64,000 nucleotides of DNA from CAIQJJ01 sp964606085 (GCA_964606085.1 CAZSFD010000003.1:52548-116547); one strand, 5' to 3'; shown: positions 35,370-44,499, counted from the stretch's first letter. Notes: generated by a model not told the origin, from the sequence alone. Numbers and translations are program-made.

Positions 35370-36734
35370 TCAGGCCTCCTGTGACTGGATAGGGGTGGAT
35401 GATACAACACGCAACATTTCATCGTTGGTAGCAAATTTGAATTCGGGCAACCCCAGGCGTTGGGCTTCGGTTTGTTCGGCCATGTCGAGCAAAGGCAGTT
35501 GGCTTTTGCAGACCACCTGGGGGTTCGATTGTGCCAATTTCAGGATAAATTGGCGCAGATCGGCTTCGGGGTTGGGCATGGGGGGCAGGGTGTGGAGGAA
35601 GTGCAGCACGGCTTCGGCGGCGCTTTCGCCATCTTTGCGCGCCACGCCCACCAGCCCATCGCTGGCCTGGCGCGCCCAGCCCGCCAGGAAGATATTGCCG
35701 AAGGGCTGCCGGTTGATCGGATCATAGGCTTCATAAGAGATGCCGTTGACGGGAAAGCGCGGCTCGGCCACTTTGGCATATTCGTCGTGTTGCGTGGGCA
35801 GGCAAAAATCACAATCTACCGTGTCGCCGATGCAGAAGATGACCGTTTCGACATCCAGGCGGCGGGTGGTGCCCAACCCTTTGGCGCGCGTCTGTTCGCC
35901 GGCGCGCACGAGCGTGTTGTCTTCCACTTCGAGCGCCACGGTGCGCCCGCGTTCGCCGAGGATGCGTTTGGGCGAGGCGAGAAACTCGAAACGAAAACGC
36001 GTCTCTGAAACAGGTTGCAGCGCTTTGGCCAACGGGGCGATAAATAACTGACGGGCGGCGGTTACATCTTGCCCGGCGGCTTCGACAACACCGGCCACGC
36101 GGGTCAGCTCGGCTTCGAGCGCGGCCAGGTCGAAGTTGCGCGCCACGTTTTTGGCTTCATCTTTGGTGAACTTGACATCTGCCGGGCCGCGGCGCACGAC
36201 TGTTACCACCTCGTCCACTTTCACCTCGTGGATCAACCAGTGCGCCACATCCATCATCACATTCCCCGCGCCGATCAGGGCCACGCGTCGCCCGATGGGA
36301 TAGGGCCGCTCGGCGAAGGGCGGCAGGCGGTTGTAATGGTAGACGATGTCTTTGGCATGGTACACGCCGCGCAGATATTCGCCCTCCAGCCCCAGCCATT
36401 TGGTGCCTTGCGCCCCAGTGGCCACGACAATGGCCTGAAAGCACGAGGCCATCAAATCGCCGATGTTCAACGTACCGCCGCTGCAAACGGTCACATTGCC
36501 GTAATAGTCAATCAGCGGGTGGGCCAAAATCTGACGGAACTGCTTGCGCAGGCCGTCTTTCATTTTGTATTTATCGGGGTAAATGCCATATTCAGCCAGC
36601 CCGCCAGGTTTGATGTCGCGGTTGAAGATGGCCACGCGCACGCCGTTTTCGGCCAGCTTGCGGGCGGCATACAGCCCGGCCGGGCCAGCGCCGATGACGG
36701 CGGCAAGGAAGTTGGGTTGCACTGCGTCAGACAC
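35370..36734 (-). CDS. Adrenodoxin-reductase-type FAD/NAD(P) oxidoreductase
   Basis: About 455 aa, a flavoprotein of the ferredoxin-NADP reductase (FprA/adrenodoxin reductase) or glutamate-synthase small-subunit class. FAD-binding VIGAGPAGLYAARKL is near residue 13. A second dinucleotide motif, VALIGAGNVMMDVAHWLI, is near 155. The C-terminal FAD-contact segment NIFLAGWARQASDG is near 350. GTG 36734 is chosen as start because AGGAGG stands 5 bases upstream; the TTG-initiated longer reading does not have this. It heads the flavoprotein, SpoIIAA-like, folP series. The electron partner is not identifiable here. Confidence 0.83.
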   Translation of the reverse strand: MSDAVQPNFLAAVIGAGPAGLYAARKLAENGVRVAIFNRDIKPGGLAEYGIYPDKYKMKDGLRKQFRQILAHPLIDYYGNVTVCSGGTLNIGDLMASCFQAIVVATGAQGTKWLGLEGEYLRGVYHAKDIVYHYNRLPPFAERPYPIGRRVALIGAGNVMMDVAHWLIHEVKVDEVVTVVRRGPADVKFTKDEAKNVARNFDLAALEAELTRVAGVVEAAGQDVTAARQLFIAPLAKALQPVSETRFRFEFLASPKRILGERGRTVALEVEDNTLVRAGEQTRAKGLGTTRRLDVETVIFCIGDTVDCDFCLPTQHDEYAKVAEPRFPVNGISYEAYDPINRQPFGNIFLAGWARQASDGLVGVARKDGESAAEAVLHFLHTLPPMPNPEADLRQFILKLAQSNPQVVCKSQLPLLDMAEQTEAQRLGLPEFKFATNDEMLRVVSSTPIQSQEA

Positions 36735-36777
36735 AAAGACCTCCTGATGAGTGGTTTGCTGGGCCAAATTTTGAATT

Positions 36778-37569
36778 CTATTGATTCGTTTGCATATAGT
36801 ATTTCCCCCGTCTTTGCCGGACCTGTTTTGGTTCTAAGTGCGCTAAATTAAATTGCACAATTCTTTCCCAATTGATTGCTCCACCATCACAAAACTCCTG
36901 GGCAAATTCGACCGTGAAATTGGTAATTATTTTCGCATACTCAATAAGAAACGCTTCGTTTTTTTCTTTAGCCTTGAAACCTAAAGGCTCAATGATTTGC
37001 GTATACAGATGGTGTTTCCCTGAAATAAACTCCCAAAAATCTTGCCCGCAATACTTAACATACCCATCCTTATTCGGGTTGGCATCTTGCCCGTAACAAC
37101 AACCATTTACCGCAAATATGGGTAAATTGGGATGAAGCTTTTGTATCTCTTGAATTGCGTCGTTGAAATTCTCGCGCATCTTTCGTATTTGATCGGCATT
37201 TCCCCAATTTGGGCCAGATTTTATCGAGACGACATAAAAAACGCTATCCCTCCTGAATTCAAGGTCTATGCTTGGGCGCGCCGATTTTACACCACCATAT
37301 ATTTGCCCACAGATGTAAATGGCCAAATCTTCCAAAAATTCCCCAAACATGGTCTCCTCTTGCGATGATAAGTGCGCATCCAGAAGCAATTTAACGAGTT
37401 CAGGGGCAGCAACAATATTTTTAGCTTTGAACAAGTAGGGATTTTTACGCTTCAGAATAAGTCTTAACTCCAATTCTTGCAGGCTTTCCAGGCGTCCTTT
37501 ATGATAATTTCCAATGTTTTGTTCAACATACTGGCGAATGTTCTCTAAAGATAAATCATGGTTGCTCAT
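36778..37569 (-). CDS. Type II restriction endonuclease (PmeII-like)
   Basis: 263 aa. The central segment RPSIDLEFRRDSVFYVVSIK, continuing SGPNWGNADQ (about 100-130), has the layout of a PD-(D/E)xK nuclease core with D, then (V/S)xK, and resembles PmeII-family restriction enzymes. The target site cannot be read from sequence. Its start overlaps the methyltransferase stop as ATGA, giving a coupled methylase-first restriction-modification operon. The region is visibly AT-richer than its neighbours, consistent with horizontal transfer. Confidence 0.75.
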   Translation of the reverse strand: MSNHDLSLENIRQYVEQNIGNYHKGRLESLQELELRLILKRKNPYLFKAKNIVAAPELVKLLLDAHLSSQEETMFGEFLEDLAIYICGQIYGGVKSARPSIDLEFRRDSVFYVVSIKSGPNWGNADQIRKMRENFNDAIQEIQKLHPNLPIFAVNGCCYGQDANPNKDGYVKYCGQDFWEFISGKHHLYTQIIEPLGFKAKEKNEAFLIEYAKIITNFTVEFAQEFCDGGAINWERIVQFNLAHLEPKQVRQRRGKYYMQTNQ

Positions 37570-38396
37570 AATAACCGATCTTGCTCCTTGGCGATTTCCT
37601 GTTGAGCCAGATTAAAGTATTCTGGAGATAATTCAATCCCAATCGCACTTCGATGTAATCGTTTGGCAATCCGTATCGTGGTTCCTGATCCCATAAACGG
37701 ATCCAAAACGACATCCCCATCTTGTGTAAATAATTTGATAAACCATTCTGGCAAAGCGTCTGGGAAGACAGCGCTATGATTGCGGTTCTTCGTTTCGGTT
37801 GCAAGGTGAAGCACATTTGTTGGATAAACTTTATCGCGTTCTAGCCAATTGGCCACTCGTTTCCCAAAACCGCTGCCCACTTTAGAAGTATCCCTTACCA
37901 AATCCGTTTGACTGAGGTTTTTAAGACGCTTATCGGCCCAGGTTCCCATCGGCACCATGACTTCATCCTGGTACATTTTGAAGTGTTTCGTTTTATTAAA
38001 CTGCAACAATCTCTCCCACGCATCACGGAAACGATTAGGCCATTTGCCTGGGTAACAATTTTTTTTGTGCCATATAAACTCTTCGGTCCAGCGCCAACCC
38101 TGTTTGCGCATCTGTAAAATCAACTCCAGCACATACGTGTGCCGTTCTCCATCCACTGCCTTTTCTTTGATATTCAAGATGAACGTGCCATCCGGCTTTA
38201 ATACCCTCAATAATTCTTGAGCAATTGGCAAAAACCATTCAACATATTTATCTGGACTGACGCCGCCATAAGTGGTTTTCCGACTATCCGCATAGGGGGG
38301 AGAAGTAATAACCAAATCCACAGAATTGTCGGGTAAATCCTTCAAAATCTGAGCGCAATCACCCAAAAGAATCTTTGTTGAGACTTCGTTTTTCAT
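37566..38396 (-). CDS. Site-specific DNA methyltransferase (beta-class)
   Basis: About 276 aa. The catalytic motif IV reads TSPPYADSR near residue 32, and the S-adenosylmethionine motif I FMGSGTT comes late (near 240). This permuted order is the beta class, which methylates exocyclic amino groups; SPPY favours N4-cytosine, though N6-adenine is possible. It would protect host DNA from the downstream endonuclease. ATG 38396 is preferred over the TTG six bases upstream. The gene is AT-rich, with divergent promoters toward the PIN-toxin gene. Confidence 0.9.
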   Translation of the reverse strand: MKNEVSTKILLGDCAQILKDLPDNSVDLVITSPPYADSRKTTYGGVSPDKYVEWFLPIAQELLRVLKPDGTFILNIKEKAVDGERHTYVLELILQMRKQGWRWTEEFIWHKKNCYPGKWPNRFRDAWERLLQFNKTKHFKMYQDEVMVPMGTWADKRLKNLSQTDLVRDTSKVGSGFGKRVANWLERDKVYPTNVLHLATETKNRNHSAVFPDALPEWFIKLFTQDGDVVLDPFMGSGTTIRIAKRLHRSAIGIELSPEYFNLAQQEIAKEQDRLL

Positions 38397-38525
38397 GGAC
38401 AAAACTGTAGCACAGCTCCTTTACCGTTTCATTTTACCCTGTTTCTCAGGTCAGGATTTTTAAGTTACCATCAATCATCAATGATCTGTTTCGTACAATT
38501 CATTCCTCCGCTTGGATAACCGGGT

Positions 38526-38554
38526 TTGACACCCTATAGGCCAGAAGTTACAAT
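38526..38554 (+). promoter_or_regulatory. Sigma70-like promoter of the PIN toxin-antitoxin pair
   Basis: TTGACA (38526-38531), a 17-base spacer and TACAAT (38549-38554), 38 bases before the PIN gene ATG. The rest of the 190-bp divergent gap is AT-rich and should also hold the methylase promoter on the other strand. Confidence 0.7.
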
Positions 38555-38592
38555 CGGGTGCGCTTGATAATCGTTTATGGTTTGCATGACCT

Positions 38593-39042
38593 ATGATCAA
38601 AATCTACCTGGATGTTTGTTGTTTAAACCGGCCTTTTGACGACCAATCGCAGGATCGAATTCACCTCGAAGCAGAAGCGGTGCTTTTGATCTTGAAGCAC
38701 GTTGAATCTGGCGACTGGGAATGGGTGGGCAGCAATGTGATGGCTTATGAAATCGCGCAAACGCCTGATTCTGAACGTCGTAATCGGGTAAACCAATTGG
38801 CCGCATACGCACCTGAAACAGTTAGGGTTGGCCCCGATGAAGTTCGGCGAGGCCAGGAATTAGAAAAATCAGGGTTCCAATCTATGGATGCGTTGCACAT
38901 TGCCTGTGCCGAAAGCGGTAATGCAAATACGTTTTTGACCACCGATGATCGGCTGTTACGGCAAGCGCTCAGGCTGAAAAAGCAATTGCGCGTTCGCGTG
39001 GAGAACCCGCTTGATTGGCTAAAAAGAATGGTGAATGAATGA
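38593..39042 (+). CDS. PIN-domain ribonuclease toxin
   Basis: 149 aa, a single PIN domain. The N-terminal strand YLDVCCLNRPFDD carries the first metal-binding Asp (near residue 6); MAYEI gives the conserved Glu; FQSMDALHIA and FLTTDDRLL give the later acidic residues. PIN toxins cleave RNA and are held inactive by a partner. The start codon of the next small gene overlaps this stop as ATGA, so the two make a toxin-first pair. Located beside the restriction-modification genes. Confidence 0.88.
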   Translation: MIKIYLDVCCLNRPFDDQSQDRIHLEAEAVLLILKHVESGDWEWVGSNVMAYEIAQTPDSERRNRVNQLAAYAPETVRVGPDEVRRGQELEKSGFQSMDALHIACAESGNANTFLTTDDRLLRQALRLKKQLRVRVENPLDWLKRMVNE

Positions 39043-39251
39043 ACACACAAACGATGACCTTAGAACAAATCCGCACGGCAGGTTTAGCTGTATTGTTCCG
39101 TGAGTTGGGGCCGGTTGACACGGTGCGTTTTTTGCAACAGTATGAAACAGGGCAGGGAGATTACTCGGTGGAAAGGCACGAGTGGTTAGGCAAAAAAAGC
39201 GTGGATCAAATTGCTCAGGCATTGCAAAGCCGCACTCCACAAGAAAAATAG
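39039..39251 (+). CDS. Putative antitoxin of the PIN pair
   Basis: 70 aa. It contains LGPVDTVRFLQQYETGQGDY followed by SVERHEWL, a conserved string of small proteins found next to PIN-domain genes. No classic antitoxin DNA-binding fold is obvious. The ATGA overlap with the toxin gene and the short gap before pcrA support its assignment. Role as antitoxin is inferred from position. Confidence 0.65.
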   Translation: MNTQTMTLEQIRTAGLAVLFRELGPVDTVRFLQQYETGQGDYSVERHEWLGKKSVDQIAQALQSRTPQEK

Positions 39252-39257
39252 CGTTCC

Positions 39258-41477
39258 ATGGACATCCTTTCTGGCCTCAACCCGCAACAACAACAAGCCA
39301 TCACCGCCGGCCTCGGGCCGGTGCTGGTGCTGGCCGGGCCTGGCTCTGGTAAGACACGCGTCCTCACCCACCGCATCGCTTACCTGATCGGGCAGATGGG
39401 GGCGCGGGCCTATCACATCCTGGCCGTCACCTTCACCAACAAGGCCGCCCGCGAAATGGGCGAGCGCGTGGAGCGGCTGCTCGGCGATCAGTCACGCGGT
39501 GTCACGCTGGGCACGTTCCACTCGATTTGCGCCAAAATTTTGCGCCGCGAAACCGAACACCTGCCCTTCGACGCGAACTTTGTCATCTTCGATGCCGACG
39601 ACCAGGAAAAACTGGTCAAGACCGTGCTAAAGGACCTCGATCTGGATGAGAAGAAATATCGTCCCCAGTCCATGCACGGTTCGATCTCCAACGCCAAAAA
39701 CGAACTGATCTTGCCAGATGACTACCCCGTGCAAACCTACCGCGACGAGGTGGTCAAACGCGTCTACACCCGCTACCAACAAATGCTGCTGGTCAACAAC
39801 GCCCTCGACTTCGATGACCTGCTGCTGTGGACGGCGGCGCTGCTGGAGCAAAACCTGGTTGTACGTGAAAAGTACGCCCGGCGCTATGAATACGTGTTGG
39901 TGGATGAATTTCAAGATACTAACATGGCGCAGTACACGCTGCTCAAGCACCTGTCATCGTTTCATCGCAATGTCTTTGCCGTGGGGGATGTAGACCAGGC
40001 GGTCTACCGCTGGCGCGGCGCTGATTACCGCAATGTGCTGCGCTTCGAGCAAGATTTCCCCGATACCCAGGTGATCCTGCTCGAACAGAATTACCGCTCC
40101 ACGCAAGGCATCCTCGATGTGGCCATGGCGGTGATTGACCAACACCCCTACCGCAAGCCCAAAAAACTCTTCACCGACCGCGGCCCCGGCCACAAAGTCA
40201 CGCTGCGTGAATGCTACGACGACCGCGAAGAAGCCGCCTTCATCACCGACACCATCACCAGCCTGGTGCGCCAAAAACAGGCCCAGCCCGGCGATTTCGC
40301 CGTGATGTACCGCACCAACGCCCAATCCCGCATCGTCGAAGAAGCCTTCTTGCACGCCAACCTGCCCTATCGCCTGGTGGGGGCGCAACGCTTCTATGGC
40401 CGCCGCGAAGTCAAAGACGCCATCGCCTACCTGCGCCTGGCGCACAACCCCCACGATGAGATCAGCCTGACGCGGGTGATCAACACGCCGCCGCGCGGCA
40501 TTGGCGATAAAACGCTGCAAACCATACGCATCGAGGCCCAAAAAGCCAGGATCGCCCCCGGCGACGTACTGCTCGACCTGGCCCGCGAAGAATCCCCCTA
40601 CCGCACGGCCTTTGCGGGGCGTTTCCTCAACGCCCTGGTGCGCTTTGGCAGTCAGTTGGCCTCCTGGCGGGCGCACGCCGAGGAGCTTTCGCCCATGCTC
40701 TTGATGGATCGCATCCTCAGCGATGTGGATTACCACGCTTACATTGACGACAACACCGAAGAAGGCAAAGACCGCTGGGATAACGTGATGGAACTGCGCC
40801 GCCTGGCCACCGAATACCAGGGCCGCACGCTGGCCGAATTTTTGGAAGAAGTGGCGCTCGTCTCCGACCAGGATACCGTCGAAACCGGCGCCAGCGTGCC
40901 AACCCTGCTCACCCTGCACGCCGCCAAAGGCCTCGAATTTTCCACCGTTTTCCTGGTTGGCCTCAACGATGGCAACCTGCCGCATCAGCGCTCGTTCGAT
41001 GAACCCGAGGCGATGCACGAGGAGCGCCGCCTGTTCTACGTGGGCATCACGCGGGCCAAAGACCGCCTGTACCTGCTGGTGCCGCAAAACCGCAGTTCCT
41101 ACGGCTACCCCGAACCCGCCGACCCGTCACGCTTCCTCGACGACATCCCCACCAAACTGCTGGATAGCAGCCAGCCCAGCCGTTCCGGGCGGTCTGCACG
41201 CTCGTCCGCATCCTCCTGGGCTGGCTCGCGCGCCCAATCAGAGCGCTGGGAGCAAACTTCGCTGGCCCCTGCCGCCAGTAAACCCACCGCAGCGCCCGCG
41301 CCGATCACCCAGTCCCAATATCCCGCCGGGACGAAAGTGGTTCATCCCACCTGGGGCAACGGCCTGATCCTCAACAGCCGCCTGCAAGACGGCGACGAAA
41401 TTTTGGACATTTTCTTCGATGAAATGGGGCTAAAGCGCGTGATGGCATCGTTGGCGAAGCTGGAGAAAAGGGCCTAG
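39258..41477 (+). CDS. pcrA: UvrD/PcrA-type DNA helicase
   Basis: 739 aa, a superfamily 1A 3'-5' helicase used in repair and in clearing proteins from DNA. Motifs in order: Q-motif LNPQQQQAI, Walker A GPGSGKT near 27, TFTNKAAREM, DEFQDT near 219, QNYRST, TLHAAKGLEF near 555 and VGITRAKDRLYL. A Ser/Ala/Pro-rich linker (about 640-685) leads to a C-terminal Tudor-like RNA-polymerase-binding module (VVHPTWGNGLIL), typical of PcrA. Full length. It starts 6 bases after the antitoxin gene. Confidence 0.95.
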   Translation: MDILSGLNPQQQQAITAGLGPVLVLAGPGSGKTRVLTHRIAYLIGQMGARAYHILAVTFTNKAAREMGERVERLLGDQSRGVTLGTFHSICAKILRRETEHLPFDANFVIFDADDQEKLVKTVLKDLDLDEKKYRPQSMHGSISNAKNELILPDDYPVQTYRDEVVKRVYTRYQQMLLVNNALDFDDLLLWTAALLEQNLVVREKYARRYEYVLVDEFQDTNMAQYTLLKHLSSFHRNVFAVGDVDQAVYRWRGADYRNVLRFEQDFPDTQVILLEQNYRSTQGILDVAMAVIDQHPYRKPKKLFTDRGPGHKVTLRECYDDREEAAFITDTITSLVRQKQAQPGDFAVMYRTNAQSRIVEEAFLHANLPYRLVGAQRFYGRREVKDAIAYLRLAHNPHDEISLTRVINTPPRGIGDKTLQTIRIEAQKARIAPGDVLLDLAREESPYRTAFAGRFLNALVRFGSQLASWRAHAEELSPMLLMDRILSDVDYHAYIDDNTEEGKDRWDNVMELRRLATEYQGRTLAEFLEEVALVSDQDTVETGASVPTLLTLHAAKGLEFSTVFLVGLNDGNLPHQRSFDEPEAMHEERRLFYVGITRAKDRLYLLVPQNRSSYGYPEPADPSRFLDDIPTKLLDSSQPSRSGRSARSSASSWAGSRAQSERWEQTSLAPAASKPTAAPAPITQSQYPAGTKVVHPTWGNGLILNSRLQDGDEILDIFFDEMGLKRVMASLAKLEKRA

Positions 41478-41491
41478 AGTATAATCCCCCC

Positions 41492-41986
41492 ATGCCCATC
41501 ATCGGCGCTCACTCCCTCGAATTTATCAGCCGCAGCCCAGGGCAAACGCGGCGGGTGGGCATGCGCCTGGGCAGCCTGTTGCAGCCCGGCGACCTGATCT
41601 GCCTGAGCGGCGACCTGGGCGCTGGCAAAACCACCCTGGTTCAGGGCTTGGCAGCGGGGTGGGGATCGCCCGACGCGGTCACCAGCCCGACTTTTGTGTT
41701 AGTCAACGTCTACCGCCGGCCGGCAGGCGGCCAGCTTTACCACCTGGATGCCTACCGCCTGGCTGGCCCAACCGATGCCATAGACCTCGACCCCGATACG
41801 ATGCTCGCCAATGGCCCGATGGTTGTCGAGTGGGCGGAGCGCGTCTGGGGGGCGCTGCCCGATCAGCATTTGCGCCTGGAACTCCATTATGTAGATGAGG
41901 GCCAACGCGATATGGTCATCAGCGCCCGCGGGCCGCGCTATGAAGCGCTGCTGGCGGCCTTTCGCAAGCAAGTTTACGGGAATTAA
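41492..41986 (+). CDS. tsaE: tRNA t6A synthesis ATPase TsaE
   Basis: 164 aa. TsaE is the ATPase that drives the TsaB-TsaD complex making N6-threonylcarbamoyladenosine in tRNA. Walker A GDLGAGKTT is near residue 38, the TSPTFVLV switch follows and YHLDAYRL is the conserved strand. tsaB and rimI follow, the usual tsaE-tsaB-rimI order; tsaD is not in this window. The stop codon TAA abuts a 34-base hairpin. Confidence 0.94.
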   Translation: MPIIGAHSLEFISRSPGQTRRVGMRLGSLLQPGDLICLSGDLGAGKTTLVQGLAAGWGSPDAVTSPTFVLVNVYRRPAGGQLYHLDAYRLAGPTDAIDLDPDTMLANGPMVVEWAERVWGALPDQHLRLELHYVDEGQRDMVISARGPRYEALLAAFRKQVYGN

Positions 41987-42019
41987 GACCTCACAGGAGG
42001 TTCAATACCTGTGAGGTCT
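41986..42019. repeat. GACCTCACAGG hairpin between tsaE and tsaB
   Basis: AGACCTCACAGG (41986-41997) and CCTGTGAGGTCT (42008-42019) pair perfectly over 12 bases. The right arm contains GAGGT, which serves as the tsaB ribosome site, so folding would hide it. No U-tract follows, so it is not a terminator. Confidence 0.8.
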
Positions 42020-42022
42020 ATT

Positions 42023-42700
42023 ATGCTCAATATGTTACTCGCCCTAGATACCTCCACCCGCAGCATGGGCATCGCCCTTTACGATGGCGCGCGGCTGCTT
42101 GGCGAAGCTGCCTGGATCACCGCCGACCACCACACCGTGGAACTGGCCCCTGCCGTGGATGACCTGCTGCGCCGCTGCGGCGTGACGTTCAAACAGGTGA
42201 CGGCGCTGGGCGTGGCGCTCGGCCCTGGCTCGTTCACCGGGCTGCGCATCGGGCTGGCGCTGGCCAAGGGCTTAGCGCTGGCCCACCACCTGCCGATGAT
42301 TGGCATCCCCACTCTCGACGTGACCGCCGCAGCCCTGCCGCCGCGCGCAATCCCGCTGGTGGCCGTGCTGCAAGCGGGCCGTGGCCGCCTGGCCGTGGAT
42401 TGGTATCATGCCGAGGGTGACGCCTGGCAGTCGGATGGCGGCCTGGCAGTGCTGACGGCCCAGGCTTTGGCGGAACGCCTCGACCAGGAATGCCTTGTCT
42501 GCGGCGAATTGAGCGGGGCTGAACGGCAGGTTCTCGCCAGCCGCGGGGAACACGTTCGCCTGGCGTCTCCGGCCCACTCGCTGCGCCGCCCTGGCCTGCT
42601 GGCTGAGTTGGCCTGGCAGCGCTGGCAAGGCGGCCTGGTAGATGATCCTGTCACCCTCGCCCCGCTCTACCTCCACATCGGCGACCCCATCCCCTCGTGA
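42023..42700 (+). CDS. tsaB: tRNA t6A synthesis protein TsaB
   Basis: About 226 aa, the non-catalytic ASKHA-fold partner of TsaD. LALDTSTRSMGIALYD at the N-terminus and GPGSFTGLRIGLALAKGLAL near 70-90 are the family signatures. Start: ATG 42023 has GAGGT five bases upstream; ATG 42032 is the alternative that gives the commonest family N-terminus. The TGA stop overlaps the GTG start of the rimI fusion by 3 bases. Confidence 0.93.
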   Translation: MLNMLLALDTSTRSMGIALYDGARLLGEAAWITADHHTVELAPAVDDLLRRCGVTFKQVTALGVALGPGSFTGLRIGLALAKGLALAHHLPMIGIPTLDVTAAALPPRAIPLVAVLQAGRGRLAVDWYHAEGDAWQSDGGLAVLTAQALAERLDQECLVCGELSGAERQVLASRGEHVRLASPAHSLRRPGLLAELAWQRWQGGLVDDPVTLAPLYLHIGDPIPS

Positions 42701-44499
42701 CCGACCTCCAACCTTCCAACTTGCAACCTTCCATCCGCCCGATGACGCTGGATGACCTGCCCCGCGTCGTCGAAATTGACCGCGCCTCCTTCACCCTGCC
42801 CTGGCCGGCCAATTCTTACCGCTTCGAGTTGACGCAAAATAACGCCTCGCGCTGCTGGGTGACCGAACTGGATGGGGCGGTGGTGGCTATTCTGGTGCTG
42901 TGGTTGATCGAAGACGAAGCCCACATCGCCACCATCGCCGTCCACCCCGATTACCGCGGCCAGGGGCTGGGCCGCCAGATATTGCTGGCCGCCCTGGACG
43001 ATGCTATCCGCCACGGCGCTACTGCCGCCACGCTCGAAGTGCGCGCCAGCAACCAGGCCGCCATCAACCTGTATACCCAACTCGGCTTCGCGCTGGTTGG
43101 CCGCCGCCCGCGCTATTACCAGGATACGCACGAAGATGCGTTGATTATGACTGCTGAACAAATCAGGAAACTTATGACCCCAACTTCTGAAACACTTCTT
43201 TCCAAACTCCAAACCCGCCAGGCGCGTGTCGCCATTTTGGGCCTGGGTTATGTGGGCCTGCCCCTGGCGGTGGTCTTCGCCGAGGCTGGCTTCACGGTTG
43301 TTGGCGTTGACCCCGACAAGCGCAAGGTGGATACGATCAACCGCGGCGAATCGCATATTCAGGATGTGCCGGGCGAAAAGGTGGCGCGGCTGTTGCAAGC
43401 GGGCAAGCTCTCGGCCACGACCGATTTCGCCGCCCTGCGCCAGGCCGATGCGGTGAGTATTTGCGTCCCCACCCCCCTGAGCAAATTTGGCGACCCCGAT
43501 ATGTCGTATGTGATCTCGGCCACCGAAGCGCTGGCGGCGCACATGCACCCTGGCATGGTGGTTGTGCTGGAGTCGACCACTTACCCCGGCACCACCCGCG
43601 AGATTTTGCTGCCCAAACTGGGGTCCGAAAAGGGGCTGACGGTGGGCGAAGATTTCTTCCTGGCGTTTTCGCCCGAACGGGTGGACCCTGGCCGCGAAGA
43701 TTGGACGACGGTCAACACGCCCAAGGTGATGGGCGGCATCACCGAAGCGTGCAGCCAGGTGGCATCCGCCTGGTACGGCCAGGCGCTCAAGACGATTGTT
43801 CCCGTGGCCACCGCCGAAGCCGCCGAAATGACCAAGCTGCTCGAAAACACCTTCCGCATGATCAACATCGGGCTGGTGAACGAACTGGCGATGATGTGCG
43901 AGCGCATGGGCGTGGACGTGTGGGAAGTGATCAACGCCGCCGCCACCAAGCCGTTCGGCTTTATGAAGTTCACGCCTGGCCCAGGGCTGGGTGGTCACTG
44001 CATCCCCATTGACCCGCTGTATCTCTCTTGGAAGCTGAAAGAGATCAATTACACGGCCCGCTTCATCGAACTGGCCTCGGAGATCAACTCGAATATGCCG
44101 CGCTACGTGGTGGGCCGGGTGATGGATGCCCTCAACGAACAGGGCAAGGCGCTCAAAGGCAGCAACGTGTTGGTGCTGGGCGCGGCTTACAAGCCGGATA
44201 TTGACGATGTACGCGAATCGCCTGCCCTCGACGTGATCGCCCTGCTCAACAAAAAGGGCGCGGCGGTCAGCTATCACGACCCGTTCATCCCCCACCTGCA
44301 CACCCACGATGGCATGGTCGAACTCGACAGCGTGACTGACCTGATGGCCGCCGTGCGCCAGGCCGATTGCGTGCTGATCGTCACCAACCACAGTCAATAC
44401 GATTACGCTGCCATCCTGGCCGCGTCGAAACTGATCTTCGACTCGCGCAACGCCCTGGGCAAGCTGGGGCGCGGCAACCCCAAAGTGGTCAAACTCTAA
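42697..44499 (+). CDS. RimI acetyltransferase fused to UDP-N-acetylhexosamine 6-dehydrogenase
   Basis: 600 aa with no stop between two proteins normally separate. Residues about 12-158 are a GNAT N-acetyltransferase of the RimI type (acetylates ribosomal protein S18): IAVHPDYRGQGLGRQIL and ASNQAAINLYTQLGF. Residues about 159-600 are a nucleotide-sugar dehydrogenase: VAILGLGYVGLPLAVVFAEA, ESTTYPGTT, the active-site cysteine in GLGGHCIPIDP and GAAYKPDIDDVRESPA, closest in style to WbpA/VipA (UDP-GlcNAc to uronic acid). An ATG at 43173 between the domains could also initiate the dehydrogenase alone. The first half belongs to the tsa block, the second to the sugar cluster. Confidence 0.88.
   Translation: MTDLQPSNLQPSIRPMTLDDLPRVVEIDRASFTLPWPANSYRFELTQNNASRCWVTELDGAVVAILVLWLIEDEAHIATIAVHPDYRGQGLGRQILLAALDDAIRHGATAATLEVRASNQAAINLYTQLGFALVGRRPRYYQDTHEDALIMTAEQIRKLMTPTSETLLSKLQTRQARVAILGLGYVGLPLAVVFAEAGFTVVGVDPDKRKVDTINRGESHIQDVPGEKVARLLQAGKLSATTDFAALRQADAVSICVPTPLSKFGDPDMSYVISATEALAAHMHPGMVVVLESTTYPGTTREILLPKLGSEKGLTVGEDFFLAFSPERVDPGREDWTTVNTPKVMGGITEACSQVASAWYGQALKTIVPVATAEAAEMTKLLENTFRMINIGLVNELAMMCERMGVDVWEVINAAATKPFGFMKFTPGPGLGGHCIPIDPLYLSWKLKEINYTARFIELASEINSNMPRYVVGRVMDALNEQGKALKGSNVLVLGAAYKPDIDDVRESPALDVIALLNKKGAAVSYHDPFIPHLHTHDGMVELDSVTDLMAAVRQADCVLIVTNHSQYDYAAILAASKLIFDSRNALGKLGRGNPKVVKL

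Noticed and set aside
42667..44397. A 576-codon open frame on the minus strand opposite the rimI-dehydrogenase gene
   Set aside because: His/Gly/Arg-rich, no domain recognised, fully antisense to conserved enzyme motifs.
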